Origin: Nymphalis io
Lineage: Eukaryota > Arthropoda > Insecta > Lepidoptera > Nymphalidae
NCBI RefSeq assembly: GCF_905147045.1
Contig: NC_065902.1
Span: 2,239,377 to 2,303,376 of the forward strand
Direction: 5' to 3'
DNA length: 64,000 nucleotides
The notes beneath the pieces were generated by a model. It made no database searches, was not told the origin of the DNA, and was given only the letters and a program-made list of their open reading frames with translations. The position numbers and the translations under genes are program-made. This document shows positions 11,619-23,179 of this stretch, one piece after another. Position 1 is the first letter of the stretch. Each line of letters starts with the position of its first letter.

Positions 11619-12531
11619 TCATTCCGGGAAGGATGGGTCCCTAAGGAGCCAATCGAATCCGACGTTCCACAGGATTGGGCCGAGTACCGACCCCTGTGGA
11701 ACGCCGCAGCCTACCCAACGCCGGACAAGTCGCCCATCGCCCCCCTCCCAGAGGACCACTCGGTCCCGGAGGTATGCCCCCAACAGCCTTCTGAGGTAGG
11801 AAGGCACCCCGTGGTATCGGAGTGACTCCCTTATAGTCTTGAAGGGAAGACTGTTAAAGGCGCTCGCTACGTCCAGCGATACCGCCAGGACTACGTCTCC
11901 TGGGGCCACCGCCTCGGTGGTCCAGGTCTTTAGGGCGTCCAGGGCGTCAATGGTTGATCGACCCTCCCTGAACCCATACTGAGCCTCTGAAAGACCCGGC
12001 CCCACCTCGTTGAGGTGCTGAATAAGACGGGCAGCGAGGATCTTCTCGAAGAGCTTGCCCGTCTCATTCAGCAGCACAATTGGCCTATATGCCGAAGTAG
12101 AATCGAGTGGACGCCCCTCCTTCGGCAACAGAATCAATTTTCCCTCCTTCCACAGCTTCGGAAACTGCCCACTGGAAAGACATTCATCAAACAGTTCCCA
12201 AAGCCTCCCACCTAGATGTTCCAGAGCGTCACGCAGAACACGCCCTGGAACCCCGTCCGGACCCGGCGCTGTGGTTTTGGCCCTCAATCGATCGAGGGCC
12301 ATCTCCATCTCTCGCTCCGTAACGTGTGGTGGAGCCGCACTGTCATCTGTTACAGAGCGAGCGATACTTGGTGGGACGTGTTCGCCTGGTTGGGGAAATA
12401 ATTCACCAACCAGTCGCAGGAGGAGATCCGGCGGCAACGTTTCCGTCGCAGGGGCGCCGTGTGTGCGGAACTTTCCTCGCACACCACGGTACGGGCGTCC
12501 CCATGGGTCCCTGTTCAGGCCCACCAGAAGC
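11619..12531 (-). pseudogene. R1-like reverse transcriptase, N-terminal and palm part
   Basis: The frame carries the RT fingers and palm up to ...FDWLLRDPSFPE and stops just before the YADD region. The open frame extends about 75 bases upstream into target DNA beyond the 14-bp duplication, so the first residues of the apparent ORF are not from the element. Confidence 0.8.
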
Positions 12532-12545
12532 TTACTTTTAGGTCT
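12532..12545. repeat. 14-bp target site duplication, right copy
   Basis: Identical to 10175-10188. The flanking DNA 'taacttaaccgaacaaata' continues the pre-insertion site, which itself resembles a Helitron-like (Lep1-type) repeat whose left part is 'ataataaatgcgaaagtgac' at 10147-10166. Confidence 0.75.
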
Positions 12546-14241
12546 TAACTTAACCGAACAAATAAATTTTGCACACAAAAGGACATAGGGGTGACTCCCT
12601 CCTCCCACAAGCAGACGAAGCTGCGACTGGAAAGTAGTTTCAAAATAAATGTAGAATTATAGCATATTTTATTTTACAAGTTTTAAAAAGGTTTAAATCT
12701 AAATAACCATGATATACAAATATAGAAAAAATCGCCGTAAAAGATTGTTTTGGGGCATTGTGCACAGGGCGCTTTTAAATTTTTTTAAACATAACATTAT
12801 TAGATCAAGAAAATATGACATAGTATTAACAATATGAAAGGAAAGTAAACAACGCAATCGATTAAGGGATTACTTTTACATCGCTAGGCGAATGTCAAAG
12901 TCACAGGTTCAATCCCCTCCCTACGCCTTGGGCTCGTCGTGGAGTAAATATGAATATTAGTGATTCCTTAAAAACCGGCATTGATTGTATTCTACTTTCT
13001 TTAAAGTTACTACTGTAAATTATGCAATGTTTAAAAAACTCAAACAATATCTGTATTCATTTAAACCAAGTAATTGTCACTTAATTTTATTCAGTTGTAG
13101 ATCTGTCTTCGTGATATTGTATATAGAAAAGCAAGAGAAAAGTTGAGTCCAATCCATTTTAATATAAGAATATGATGAAATTATAAATAATCATATAATA
13201 TTGTATGAAAATAAAATAAAAATATTGAAACTGTAACCAGATCAATAGTCAAATTTTCTCTTGAAATGCCGCTATAAGATTTCGGTAGGTCGGTATACCC
13301 GTTTATTCATGAGCTCAGAACATATTACAGTAAAGACGGTCAGCCATGAGTCAGTTAAATTACAAGTGCATCGTAACTTCATGCATAACGGATTTCGGTG
13401 GTATAAACAATGACTAATGCTCTCAACAAAGTAATCAGATTCCTTGATTCGACCTCAAAAAACTCTTTTGCATTTCTACTTTCCTAGTACTCTCTCTATA
13501 GCATCGCTAGTCGAGTTGGCTTAAAAGGAATCTGAGATCCTGGGATCAAATCTCAATCGAGCCAATCAAAAGAGACAGAATTAAGAAGTTGGCGTCGTAT
13601 AGTCCCATGTCTTAAAACAAAACGTCAAAAATGGAGAGTAACCTCCATTTTTGACGGTTTGCTCTATATTGAACCAGAGTGCATCTGTGTTTGCGCACAC
13701 AATAGTACACTATTTATCAAACAATTTATTCAGAGCTGTAAGACTCACTTGCTTATCGACATAAAGTTATAACTACCAAATAGACACGTGTAATTATAAC
13801 GTAATATTAGTAAGGCGTTTAAACGTGATTTCTTTTTACACATGACGTTACAAATTATATATGATTCAATATACTGAGTCATATGGGATTATTAACTAAT
13901 TGTTATTCAGGAAAAAAAAAATTACTCTGTGGTTTTATAATAAAAATACTAGCATTGTTCGTGATATATTTTATTTGAATAATTATTAGGTGTATATTTG
14001 AAATAAGAATAAATAAATAAAATCTTATAACGTTGAAGTTTTTATCATGAATGTGTGATTTCAGAATTCAAGTAAATAATATATAAAATTTTAAATAGAT
14101 AGATAGATATGCGAAATTTAAGTTTAAATTAAGCACAAAGAATACCGTGACCGTGAAAAGCTTTTAACTTGTTGTGTGCTTGGACACTTACCACAACACT
14201 GTGTTTAAATTATCTCTCATGCAATTTCACCTGTTAGATTT
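12546..14241. other. AT-rich intergenic stretch
   Basis: No gene is seen. Possible decayed tRNA-like SINE heads lie at about 12886-12945 and 13500-13560 ('ggttcaatccc', 'gggatcaaatctc'), too degraded to call. A strong hairpin is at 13623-13656 and a SINE-III scrap follows at about 13660-13712. Confidence 0.5.
13623..13656. repeat. perfect 14-bp hairpin
   Basis: 'cgtcaaaaatggag' at 13623-13636 and its exact complement at 13643-13656 are separated by six bases. Confidence 0.7.
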
Positions 14242-14447
14242 TTTTATGAAATAGGTAGGTGGACTGGCATATAGGTCACCTGATACATTTCGTACATTGC
14301 CAATGCGTCATTGACCTCGGTAACTGAGATGACCCTGGCTCACCTTCAACCCGGAAGGTGGAATACTAAGTGTTACAGCTTGGCGATAGAATATCTTATG
14401 ACCCAGCGACCCAGCGAGCTTGCACAAAACCCTGCCACCAAATAAAA
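14242..14447 (-). repeat. diverged SINE-I copy
   Basis: 'aggtaggtgga', 'ggtcacctgat', 'cattgccaatgcgtcattgacct' and 'cttgcacaaaaccctgccacca' line up with the SINE-I family with many changes and gaps, so this is an old copy. Confidence 0.6.
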
Positions 14448-14615
14448 TATTGTAACTAAACATAAACAAGTTCCACCCAATCGATTGAAGTGAAACTTTT
14501 GGTACTTGTGACAAAATAGTTACATACCATAATTTATTCAAAATTCCTGTCAAAAAAAAATTACTCTTTCATTTCATAATTTCTAGCTTAGTTGAATAAT
14601 AAATTTAATAAAACC

Positions 14616-14823
14616 ACGGTTGAGCCGTTATGACCCAGTGATTAGAAGACATGAACCTTACCGATGGTTCCGAGTTCAACCTATGAATGTGGGGCGGATG
14701 TGATTCTGCGACGTGTATTCCCGACCCGGCAGCGTGGTGGAATAAGCTAAAACCATCTCCTAAAGAAAAGAGCAGGAGGCCCAGCAGTGGGACATTTACA
14801 GGATGTTACTGTCATGGTTGACA
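14616..14823 (+). repeat. diverged SINE-II copy
   Basis: The head 'gagccgttatgacccagtgatta' and the end 'gcgtggtggaataagct...cccagcagtgggacatttacagg' match SINE-II, with an internal deletion and substitutions. Confidence 0.65.
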
Positions 14824-15220
14824 AGGAAAAATATTCCGCAGTAAATCTTGTAGGACCTTTTATGATAAAAGAATTAACGATATAATCATAATAATAAGAG
14901 CATTTATATACATTATATGACATTTAAAAGTAATGAATACGTGAATCTTTTCATGACATTTAATTACAAAGAGTAGTAAATAGGTAGCCATCTTTTCTCA
15001 GAAGCGAAGTCAAAGCAGGTTCGCTTAACGGGTTTCCGAACTACTTTCAATATGTACCCTGGTTAATTATTGCGCGCGCTTTACTATATTAAGCGATGAC
15101 AAACTATATTTTTGAAAGTGAAAATTGACGGTGGAAGTGAGTGCAACGTTTTATATTTAACGATTCAAAATCATATTAAGTCTATATTTTTTGATACTTG
15201 ATTTAATTTATACTTGATTA

Positions 15221-15434
15221 CTTGGTGGGCATTGTGCGAAACAGTCTGGGTTGGTACCACCCACTTATTATACTATATTATACCACCAAGCAGCAAGACT
15301 TAGTATTGTTGTGTTCCGGTTTGAAGGGTGAGTGAGCGATTGGTGGCGCATTGGCGATGTAAGGAATGGTTAATATTTCTCACAGCACCGTTGTCAAAAC
15401 TTGACATTCTGCCTATCTACATACGAGAAAAAAA
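15221..15434 (+). repeat. SINE-I copy, partly deleted
   Basis: 'gtctgggttggtaccaccca', 'ttgttgtgttccggtttgaa', 'attggtggcgcattggcgat' and a terminal A-run at about 15427-15436 identify it. Confidence 0.7.
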
Positions 15435-15857
15435 AACATGATGACTGGAATAAGTGCAAAGTTTCTGTTTGTAACGTCTTGTATATATAAAATTTCAATA
15501 CTGTCTACCATCTTGATATATATTTAATTTTACATTTTTAAAAGATAATAATTTTCGCTTTGTAAAGCTCGCATCTAAATATACGAATGCCCTTACTTTG
15601 ACATTGTAATCACCTATTATACTGGTACTTGCAAATAATAATAAAAGTAATGACAGCCAATGGTTACAAAACAAGCTAACTAGATATGTCTCAGAGTCCA
15701 TTGCTGTAAGAAACCATTAATTTCACTATCAACAATGCTTTATGTTACGGTTTCAAGGTTGAAAACATAAGTGACTTAGTGTTATTAAATGCAGACGTTA
15801 TTTATAAAGGTGCTATCTATTAGGAGTGATAATGTTATAAAGAACTCGATTCAAAAC

Positions 15858-16218
15858 TGACTCGTTGGTCTAGTGGCTTAATGTAAGGCCGTATGTAGAG
15901 GTCCTGGGAATTCCCAGGTCAGGCCGATGAAAAGTTATTGGGTTTTTCTGTCAGAAAATTCTCAGTAGCAGCCCGGAGTCTGGAAGTTGGAAGTGTGTAC
16001 ACTCCCATGACTCGGAAAGCATGTAAAGCCGTTGGTCCTGCGCCTGAACTCGTTCCGGTCGTGTCTGATTGCCGTCCCATCTGATTATGAGAGTTAGGGA
16101 ATAGAGAGTGCACTTGTGTTTGCGCACACAAGTGTGTGCACTATAATATCTCCTGTGTCGTTCTAATCTCTCTTGAGATTGGCCACCGTGGCCGAAATCG
16201 GTCTGGAGAACATTATTA
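15858..16218 (+). repeat. SINE-III copy, full length
   Basis: The tRNA-like head 'tcgttggtctagtggcttaa' ... 'aattcccaggtcagg' is followed by the body with 'ggaagttggaagtgtgtaca', 'gtgtttgcgcacacaag' and 'ggccgaaatcggtctgg'. It aligns with 57141-57505 over its whole length. Confidence 0.8.
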
Positions 16219-16489
16219 TTATTATAAAGATTAATCATGTGGCAAGAATAAAATCACAGGACGCCCGGCAGTTATAAAACATTAAATTGATGTTCATTGA
16301 AATAATTTATTATTAAAGAAAATAAATAAATAAACATGTAGCAAAACAAATAATGAGCAGTTTCGTTAATAAAATAAACATATTTTTGTTCTGCGCGCAG
16401 TACAAACACTCACACAACCAGAGAAGTGAAGAGAATCACAAGAATCAATAGATGTTTTCATATCAGAAATGGTTCTATGCAGTATTGGT

Positions 16490-16590
16490 TAGCTGTGCTG
16501 TGTGTGCACATGTGTTACACTCTCCTGGGCAGCTGGATAATTTCCTTTGAGAATGGCCACCGTGACCAAAATCATTCATGAATAATGACA
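16490..16590 (+). repeat. SINE-III 3' fragment
   Basis: 'gagaatggccaccgtgaccaaaatc' and the preceding 'gtgtgcacatgtgttacac' match the 3' third of SINE-III. Confidence 0.5.
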
Positions 16591-16705
16591 TTCTTATTAT
16601 CATTAGAATATTTAAAATAATAATTGCTGCTTTCATTTCATAGTACTTTGACGATCGACCTTCGCTCAGCTCTAATAATATTATATATGTCATAATAATG
16701 TAACA

Positions 16706-16793
16706 ACAATAATAACAGCCTATTAATGTCCTACAGCTGGGCTAAGGCCTCCTCTCCCTTTTGATGAGAATGTATGGAGCTTATTCCAATATA
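16706..16793 (-). repeat. SINE-II 3' fragment
   Basis: 'aacagcctattaatgtccta', 'gctgggctaaggcctcctct' and 'atggagcttattcc' are the reverse complement of the SINE-II end. Confidence 0.65.
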
Positions 16794-17612
16794 ATAATGT
16801 AAACTATAACTAAAAACAAAATTTCAACCACATCACTAGAGCAGTTTCTGTGATACACTAAATATATATATTGATATGTACAAGAATTTATCTTTTTTAT
16901 TATAATACATTAGTCGTTTGCGTGTCGTTATTATTGTTGTACATAAAAGCAGTAGCAAACACAGGTTACGGTAGTACATACATAATATGTAAGATCAGTA
17001 ATATTTTACGATATGAAGATCCATTTGTAGGACTGCCTTCTTAAAATAAATATATAAAAGTGTCATCTTGGATAAAACAGCGTTTAATATTCACACTATT
17101 TTCAAAGCCAATATAAAAATATACACTTTTAAAATATAAAGAAGAATATTAACAGAAAATGTAAGACTATAATTTTTAATTTGATACGGCCATACTTCTG
17201 TTAAATCATATATTACGTAAAACCGAGGATATTTTTATCTGGTGTATGATTAATGGACTGACTTTGTTGAAGGCGATGATGGTATAGTCGTTAGAACATA
17301 TGTATTTTAACTGAAGATTCTGGATCCAAGCCCAGGCTTTTGTGCTGAATTTTTATTTGCTTATTTCGTAATCGGTTAAGGTAAATATCATAGGAAATCT
17401 TCATGAATTGGATGAATACGTACGTGGATTGGATACGCGATAGAATAAGCTCTGAACCTCATCCTCAAAATAAGAGGAATATTTTATTTTGTTTAATCAT
17501 ATATTTAAAAAAAACCATTTTAAATACCGACTCTATTTATAGCTTAATAATAATATACTAAGAACATTAAATTATCGTTATTATATATAGTTATATTTTA
17601 AATATACAAACA

Positions 17613-17908
17613 TACTGGTGGTAGGTCTTTGTGCAAGCTCGTCTGGGTAGGTACCACCCACTCATCAGATATTCTACCGCAAAACAGCAATACTTGATAT
17701 TGTTGTGTTCCGGTTTGAAGGGTGAGTGAGCCAGTGTAATTACAGGCACAAGGGACATAAAATCTTAGTTCCCAAGGTTGGTGGCGCATTGGATATGTAA
17801 GCGATGGTTGACATTTCTTACAATGCCAATGTCTAAGGGCGTTTGGTGACCACTTACCATCATGTGGCCCATATGCTCGTACATCTTCCTATTCTATAAA
17901 AAAAAAAT
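17613..17908 (+). repeat. SINE-I copy, full length
   Basis: It runs from 'tactggtggtaggtctttgt' to 'cttcctattctataaaaaaa' without large gaps and is nearly identical to 29353-29650, so it is a young copy. Confidence 0.9.
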
Positions 17909-17919
17909 GTATAAGTAAG

Positions 17920-19225
17920 TCTGTCAGTCTTTTACGCTTTCACGGCTAAGCTATTGATTATAATTTGGTGTCTCGGCTGCGTGAATCATTACCAAAGGTC
18001 GCAGATTCATGTCCGGATAACCATCCATTTACTTAATATGCGTTTATATTTAATCTCGTCTCCGCTCCTCTTGTGGCGAAGATGTAAAACCTTCACGTCA
18101 CGCTACTTTGATATGCTTAGACATAAAAATACATAATACAAAATAATCCTTAACCAATTAATAGAACCATATCATCAGAACGCTATAAATTTTAACACAA
18201 AGATTTAAGTAAATATTTTCTTGAGCGTTATTGCAACAAGGTTCTAAATAGGAATAATTAATTGCGAAATTCATTTACACATTTACGTGACATTAAACAA
18301 TATATCAAGGTAATTTACGACGAATATTTAATGCTACTGCCACACTTACGTGTTTACGCGATACAAATACCGAAAATGTCTTTTTCAAGATGTTAATTTG
18401 GGATTAGTTCTAACTTCTTAACGTGATCTGATATCAAACAGACTAACAACGCATTTGCTTCTATTATCATTGTGCACCAATAAACTTTTATTTAATGAAG
18501 ACGAGAGAAACGAGATAACTTTTGACAAAGTAATCCATCTATATAACTGCAGGCTTAAGGCATATTTTTGATAAAATAATGATGGCGCATTCTATGCTAA
18601 CATTAATGATGAATTTAACGCAGATAGAGTACTAGCATAGCATAAGAAACATCAAAAAAAAAATTTCAATGTAATGTTCATTTTTTTTTTATAATTTTAA
18701 GAGATGAATGTTGTATTTGGTTTTAGAATAGAATAAAATGTTTACAAATAAAACAATTTCGATGGAAATATGTGCTTCATGTCTCGTATATTGAGTTTCT
18801 TGCTCATTTTTTGATTGTATCATACCCGCCGGCTATTGTTTTATTTTATTTTTTAGTATTTATATTATCTTGTCCTGTATTAAAAAATCAGAGGTATTTC
18901 TTTCCAAATAGATATTTGACAATCAATAATAATAATAATAATTTATTGAGAAAACATATAAACATAGAGTTTTTATATAAATAAGTAAAGAAAAAAAAAT
19001 TAAAATAATAATAATAAGCAAGTACAATGCACGCATATTGAATAAATATTTTGTTTTTGTCTTTGGTAACTATCGTACCTATTTAACCGTGATTATATAA
19101 CAACAAATAAAAATCCCGTTATTGAATTGTTAAGTTGATATCATATTGTTAAGACTTGATTATATGTTTGTCAAAATTTGAACCCAATGACCTTTGGCTG
19201 CTTGCGAAATTAATTTGTAACATCT
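17920..19225. other. AT-rich intergenic stretch
   Basis: No gene is seen. 'gtctgtcagtcttttacgct' at about 17920 is a scrap of the Helitron-like repeat. (AAT)n-rich sequence lies at 18925-18945. Confidence 0.5.
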
Positions 19226-19545
19226 TCGTTCAGTAACAGTAACAGTAACAGCCTGTGAATGTCCCACTACTGGGCAAGGCCTTCTCTCCCTTTTGAGGAG
19301 AAGCTTTGGAGCTTATTCCACCACGCTGCTCCAATGCGGGTTGGTAGAATACACATGTGGCAGAATTTCAACGAAATTAGTCACATGTAGGCTTCCTCAC
19401 GATGTTTTCCTTCACCGTCAAGCACGAGATGAATTATAATCACTATTTAGCACATGAAAGTTCAGTGGTTCTTGCCCGGGTTTGAACTCACGATCATCGG
19501 TTAAGATTCACGCGTTCTAACCACTAGGCCATCTCGGCTTTTTCG
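19226..19545 (-). repeat. SINE-II copy, full length
   Basis: It reads in reverse from the (CAGTAA)n tail and 'cagcctgtgaatgtcccact' to the tRNA-like head ending 'ccactaggccatctcggct'. The B box 'gggtttgaactc' and A box 'actaggcca' (both reversed) are recognisable. Confidence 0.85.
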
Positions 19546-19971
19546 TTCACTCACACTTAATCGTTTATCTCGTCTTCATTGACGTATGTATAGCGCATTT
19601 TATCTCGTTCAAACAAATTTATCTCCGAACAACACCGTATCTTAATTTAAAATCATTAATCAAATGTTTACGAACTGATATTAAGAAGAAAAACGATTGT
19701 AACTTTCGTTAACGCATTTCATTTACGGTGTTATGCAAAAATTAGATTTATATGGGTTTTCTTTTAATATTTCTACTTTTATACATAAAAATTATGTCAT
19801 ATTATGTCATATGTCGTATTCAAAACAATAGCTCATTACGTAGTAAATTAGATAAATAGATTGACTTATTCCTTAGTAAAAAGTTTGCAAAACGTTTTTA
19901 AGGTTATAATATAAACTTAATAGTTACCAGATAAAGAGGTCAAAATTATGAGTTCGTATTAAAATTCTTAT

Positions 19972-20053
19972 GCCCGGGTTCGAACCCACGATCATCGGTT
20001 AAGATTCACGCGTTCTAACCACTGTTCTAACCACTGGGCCATCTCGGCTCTTA
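19972..20053 (-). repeat. SINE-II tRNA head with 12-bp internal duplication
   Basis: Only the head is present, and 'gttctaaccact' occurs twice in tandem (20012-20023 and 20024-20035). Confidence 0.75.
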
Positions 20054-20959
20054 TATGTTTAATACATAAATGGAAATCAACTCAAACTCCTTATTGACAG
20101 CTGATGTTCATACTGTCGCTGGACAGTGATGTTATGTACATATTTTTTAAAATAAACTACAAACATAGTAACTGTATGAACAAATACACAAGATTTTTCC
20201 GAGAAAACTCAGGTATGTGTTCGTGTCAATTTGTATGAAACGAAATAAAAATATAAAAACCGTCAATAAATACGTTGTTATTTATTAGAAGTATATATTT
20301 AATCATGTCGAACGTATATAGTCTTCAATGCCTTAACGATATGATCTCATACGCCTTTTTAAAAATGCATAGCAACTTCCCGAATATATAAAAAATTAAA
20401 CGTAAAACATAAAAATATACAAGCAATTAACTTAATAATACTTTTAATAAACGATATAATGTTATGATAAATTATACAGGCGCCACAGGTTTATTCACTT
20501 CTCGTGAAATGTCTTTGTACGAGGTAAACTATCGTGACTTTTAAGATGAATCATCGTATTGGCTACCTCCATTATATATCCTGTTTCACTTACGATTTTA
20601 TTCTGCGGTTATACTTACGCTTTTAGCTTCTATTTTTAAATTTGCGATAGATTTTTGATTGCTATTAAGTAAATTGTCTTTTTAAAACAAAAAAATAATA
20701 AACTGATTTGTATTAAGCAAAATAAAAAGTTCTACATTAAATTTAAAAAAATCAGGTTTTTTTTTCTAAATTCGTCTTTTAAACTGAAGGAACCACGGAC
20801 ATACAAAATTAAAATAATATATAGAACATAATCACTTGCTCAAGTATAATCATAAGATTCGTTTTAAAATGTTAATTGTATTTTTTGCAATATTAATTTA
20901 ATGTGACTGTTTTTGTGCGTAGAGGACAACTGGATTCTAAACGTTTGATTATATATATA

Positions 20960-21056
20960 TTTAGTTAAACACTGATTTCACTCTTTCTGACATTATTGAT
21001 TTGACATTCGAAAGAAGAAGACACAGCTTTGTTTAACTAATCATCCTCTAAATAAC
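20960..21056 (-). repeat. short MITE-like palindromic repeat
   Basis: 'ttagttaaacactgatttca' ... 'gacattcgaaagaagaag' ... 'agctttgtttaactaa' is the reverse complement of the MITE at 53466-53561. Confidence 0.6.
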
Positions 21057-21669
21057 GCTTATAAACCAAAACCTTAACAGATTATAAATTAAATTTAGCT
21101 ATAATTATTCATTTGTTTTAATTTAATCTTAAAAAAAACGAGGAACTATTTTAGGGATCGTGCTTTAATCTTTACCGGAGGCGCCAATAGACTTGTTATT
21201 TGCGTTCAATGACCTTTCAAATTAGTATATTATTAAACAATGGATTGCATTGCTGTAATTTATTTAATTCTGTGATGTAAATTACAGTTATGTATTGTAG
21301 TTGTAACAGATCAACTATTGAAATATTTCACAATTGAAGAAAACAAAAAATAAATGTGCAGTAAAATAAATAGAAACAAAGATTTTTAAATTGAATAAGT
21401 ATATTATATTTATTATTATAAGAATGCATACTACTGAAGTATATAGTCTAAGAGCCACGCAAACACAAAAAAATTATAGTGACAACGGGCAGCATGACGG
21501 TATAACAGATTGCTAATATGCTGTTTGTCGTCACGGCATATGAGTTGTTATTACCCCCAAAACGCACCAATTTAAATGATTAATATCAAAAATAAAAAAA
21601 TTGAATACATTCGATACTGTTGTTAAAATATGTATATAATATGATAACATTTTCGCTTTCTTTTTTCAG

Positions 21670-21701
21670 GGAATCTAGACATCCAAGAGAGCGTTGCTGA
21701 C
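21670..21701 (+). pseudogene. orphan copy of the peptide gene's terminal exon
   Basis: A strong acceptor ('ttttcgctttcttttttcag', ending at 21669) precedes a short frame. Read in the phase of the peptide gene's exon 2 it gives (K)ESRHPRERC and TGA at 21699-21701. It aligns with the exon at 8173 (ESYVLSKEECC), and the resemblance extends into the pyrimidine tract. I found no matching first exon between 8.3 and 21.6 kb. It may be an alternative distal last exon (intron about 15.4 kb), part of a decayed duplicate gene, or chance. Confidence 0.35.
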
Positions 21702-22947
21702 CTACCTAGGCGACCTTGTGCGGTCGTTCCTTTGAAGTATTCAATAATGACTATTAAATCATTATTATGGATAGATTAGATGAAAAATGGTCGTGCAGAG
21801 CTTAAATAAGGTTCTGTCTTTGAAATTGCCGTTTTATATCATACATTTGTGGATTCAACATTTCATTTATTAGAGTATATTAGTCATATTTTCGATGCAC
21901 TTTTGCCAGTTAAATAGGTAATTAATACCTCTGCTATAGAACGGGGTCTGGAGTCATGAATTTAAATAATTTAAAAATATATTTAAATTAAGAATTTTTA
22001 TTCGAATATAAGATATCGATTTTCATACTAGCCAGTATTATAAATTGGCAATTTCGTGATACGGACCTAATAAGTTATAACCGAGTAACTTGAAGAACGA
22101 TTACGCTTATGCTCAAAACAGTAACTGAAGCTTAAATATTACTTGTTAAAACTATTTGTGCTTATGGTAATTTAACTATTATCAAATATATATATTTTAG
22201 ACAAGACAATAAAATATACCGTGTCTAGTGCGAGTTTTTTTACTTATTCGATGACTGCGACGTGTATGGAATGAAAACAGTGCCATCTAGTGGCAATAAT
22301 CGGAATTCCACTTTTGTATATTATCGAAAACTCTCGTTGCAATATGTCTATACTTTAATTTTGTAAAATTAATTATTTTCATAAAAAGTCGTATTATTAA
22401 GGTTATTATTAACCACTGATCAGATTTTGATAAAATTTCGTATGAAGCTAACTTCAACCCCAAGAAAGGAATAAGCTACTTTTAATATATACGTTAAGAA
22501 ACTAAGGGTTGTAAGGTTTATCGTATCGATAAATCTTTTCACATACCTACGTAGCATTTGTCAAACTTTTTATAATATATAAACCGACTAAATTTAAGAT
22601 GACTATCATGACTGACTGACACTTAAGGTGATACTGGTATATTTAATTTTGTATCAATTTATATTTCAATATTTTAGTTATTGTTTTGAGACCCATGTAA
22701 ATAAATAGTTCTTAATATAGTTTAATATATTTATTGCCATTTAAATACACATAAATAAGGTTGAAACATTGCTAATAACCCTTTAAGTATACAGACGAAA
22801 TAAAAAAAAATTGTTCATCCACTTTCAGATATCCAAAAAATTTCATTTTCATTTTTTTTGTTCCATCACACTATACTAATTGTTCGTATTTATATATACT
22901 TCATCTCAGTACTGTATATTAATATGATGTAATACTACTAAATGAAG

Positions 22948-23178
22948 ATATTCTACCGTAAAACAGCAATACTTGGTATTGTTGTGTTCCGGTTTGTAGG
23001 GTGAGTGAGCCAGTGTAATAACAGGCACAAGGGACATAATATCTTAGATTCCAAGGTTGGTGTCGCATTGGCGATGTAAGCAATGATTAAAATTTCTTAC
23101 AACGCCAATGTATATGGGCGTTGGTGAACACTCGCCATCAGGTGGCCCAAGTGCTCGTCCGCCTACCTATACTATAAA
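22948..23178 (+). repeat. SINE-I copy, 5'-truncated
   Basis: It begins at 'gatattctaccgtaaaacag' and continues to 'gctcgtccgcctacctatac', lacking the first ~60 bases. Confidence 0.8.
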
Positions 23179-23179
23179 A

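Larger units (their letters stand above)
10189..12531 (-). mobile_element. R1-clade-like LINE, 5'-truncated, inactive
   Basis: This minus-strand non-LTR element is bounded by a 14-bp target duplication and has its poly(A) tail at 10192-10203. Segments in order: 12531-11619 is the RT core (APGPDGVPGR, YRPI.LL, GFREGRSTIDAL, SLDVASAFNSLPF, GVPQGSVLGP). From 11582 comes the rest of RT (YLGLILDGRWSF, ALYGAPIWVDA). From about 11000 comes the thumb segment (TVEAVRPHL, LTFRLTQVLTGHGCFG). From 10758 comes the C-terminal CHECGAPSDTACHTLMEC zinc-binding motif typical of R1/TRAS-type elements. Several frameshifts break the frame, and an extra base within Y-A-D-D near 11605 destroys the catalytic motif. 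It is GC-rich against the AT-rich host DNA. The endonuclease and ORF1 are missing because of 5' truncation. Confidence 0.85.
20060..22940. other. AT-rich intergenic stretch
   Basis: No complete gene is seen. It holds a MITE copy (20960-21056) and an isolated exon-like sequence at 21670-21701 homologous to the last exon of the peptide gene. Confidence 0.5.

Noticed and set aside
11134..12588. Plus-strand open frames in the 11-12.6 kb region
   Set aside because: They are shadows of the GC-rich minus-strand LINE.
13860..13900. Resemblance of 'atatactgagtc' to the peptide gene's promoter
   Set aside because: Only about 12 bases match, with no initiator or coding frame after it.
18772..18984. 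Hydrophobic plus-strand frame as a second peptide-gene signal exon
   Set aside because: No KR site, cysteine pattern, donor or promoter, and it ends in AAT-repeat sequence.
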